Origin: Puia dinghuensis
GTDB taxonomy: Bacteria; Bacteroidota; Bacteroidia; Chitinophagales; Chitinophagaceae
Assembly (NCBI RefSeq): GCF_014642875.1
Contig: NZ_BMJC01000005.1
Span: 124,001-188,000 of the forward strand
Reading direction: 5' to 3'
Length of the DNA: 64,000 nt
Shown here: positions 63,944 to 64,000 of the stretch, piece after piece
Position numbering within the stretch: position 1 is the stretch's first letter
How the letters are laid out: each line of letters begins with the position of its first letter
Position numbers and translations under genes: made by a program
The notes under the pieces: model-generated
What the model was told of the DNA's origin: nothing
Databases searched by the model: none
What the model saw: only the letters and a program-made list of their open reading frames with translations

Positions 63944-64000
63944 TCACTTGGACGGAAAAGCAAGCGCCCCGATCAGAAAGGCCACCACCGAAGCGATAAG
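63944..64000 (-). CDS. C-terminal end of a membrane protein (partial)
   Basis: Eighteen codons and a TGA stop are visible before the window ends. They encode LIASVVAFLIGALAFPSK, a hydrophobic helix with a basic end, as in the last membrane segment of a transporter or small membrane protein. It has the same direction as the GAF-type gene and stops 44 bases before it. The family cannot be told. Confidence 0.5.
   Translation of the reverse strand, partial: LIASVVAFLIGALAFPSK

Overview
This window looks like a chromosomal segment of a GC-rich member of the Bacteroidota, most likely family Chitinophagaceae. The evidence is a PorU2/PorV2-type secretion pair, a SusC/SusD/GH97 locus, a hybrid sensor with Reg_prop repeats, LytS/LytTR and DUF6377-type regulators, and promoters of the TTG-N17-21-TAnnTTTG type with no evident Shine-Dalgarno sites. 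Nearly the whole plus strand is C-rich, between genes as well as inside them, so the minus strand is probably the leading strand. A few stretches lack this skew or are AT-richer (Abi gene 2.9-3.8 kb, 9.7-14.3 kb, 34.8-36.0 kb, 38.9-40.9 kb) and may be newer arrivals.

Layout. 0-2.7 kb: start of a PorU2-like sortase, PorV2, and tyrS. 2.8-3.8 kb: an Abi_2/HEPN gene preceded by a promoter and a structured leader that may be a separate small RNA. 3.8-8.0 kb: a three-gene operon (Tat-exported class V aminotransferase, APC permease, Tat-exported GH125 mannosidase). 8.0-9.7 kb: lpxB, a small membrane protein and tRNA-Ala(GGC). 9.7-14.3 kb: a vWA protein, a HicAB toxin-antitoxin pair and a metzincin protease without a signal peptide. 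14.5-21.2 kb: erythromycin-esterase-like protein, GNAT, a PhnB-like protein, alpha/beta hydrolase, small secreted protein, guaD and an unknown gene carrying a repeat. 21.6-30.7 kb: a DUF6377-type sensor-like protein, then a susC-susD-susB-like alpha-glucan locus. 31-37 kb: RMD1, a VOC protein, a LytS/LytTR pair, a FecR-like lipoprotein, a MORN/YwqK-like protein and cvfB. 37-38.4 kb: a sterol-desaturase-like enzyme fused through a repeat to a DUF2147 domain. 38.9-44.8 kb: divergent NmrA-like and GlxA-like genes, a Crp-family regulator, a SNF2 helicase and a lone acyl carrier protein. 45.0-45.5 kb: a ParE/RelE-type toxin-antitoxin pair. 45.5-52.2 kb: xylose utilisation (xylB-xylA-transporter), divergent from LacI-type and AraC-type regulators, followed to 52.9 kb by a secreted SnoaL-like protein. 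52.9-64 kb: hybrid sensor kinase, a phosphoesterase/beta-barrel giant, an SdiA-regulated-type lipoprotein, a GAF-type protein and the end of a membrane protein.

The most unusual features are the Abi gene with its candidate RNA partner, and a family of interspersed palindromic repeats. All six loci of this family lie in the same orientation, two of them inside open reading frames, and one bridges two unrelated protein domains. Several genes also carry in-frame low-complexity insertions, and several start codons lie so close to a -7 promoter box that leaderless transcripts are likely.
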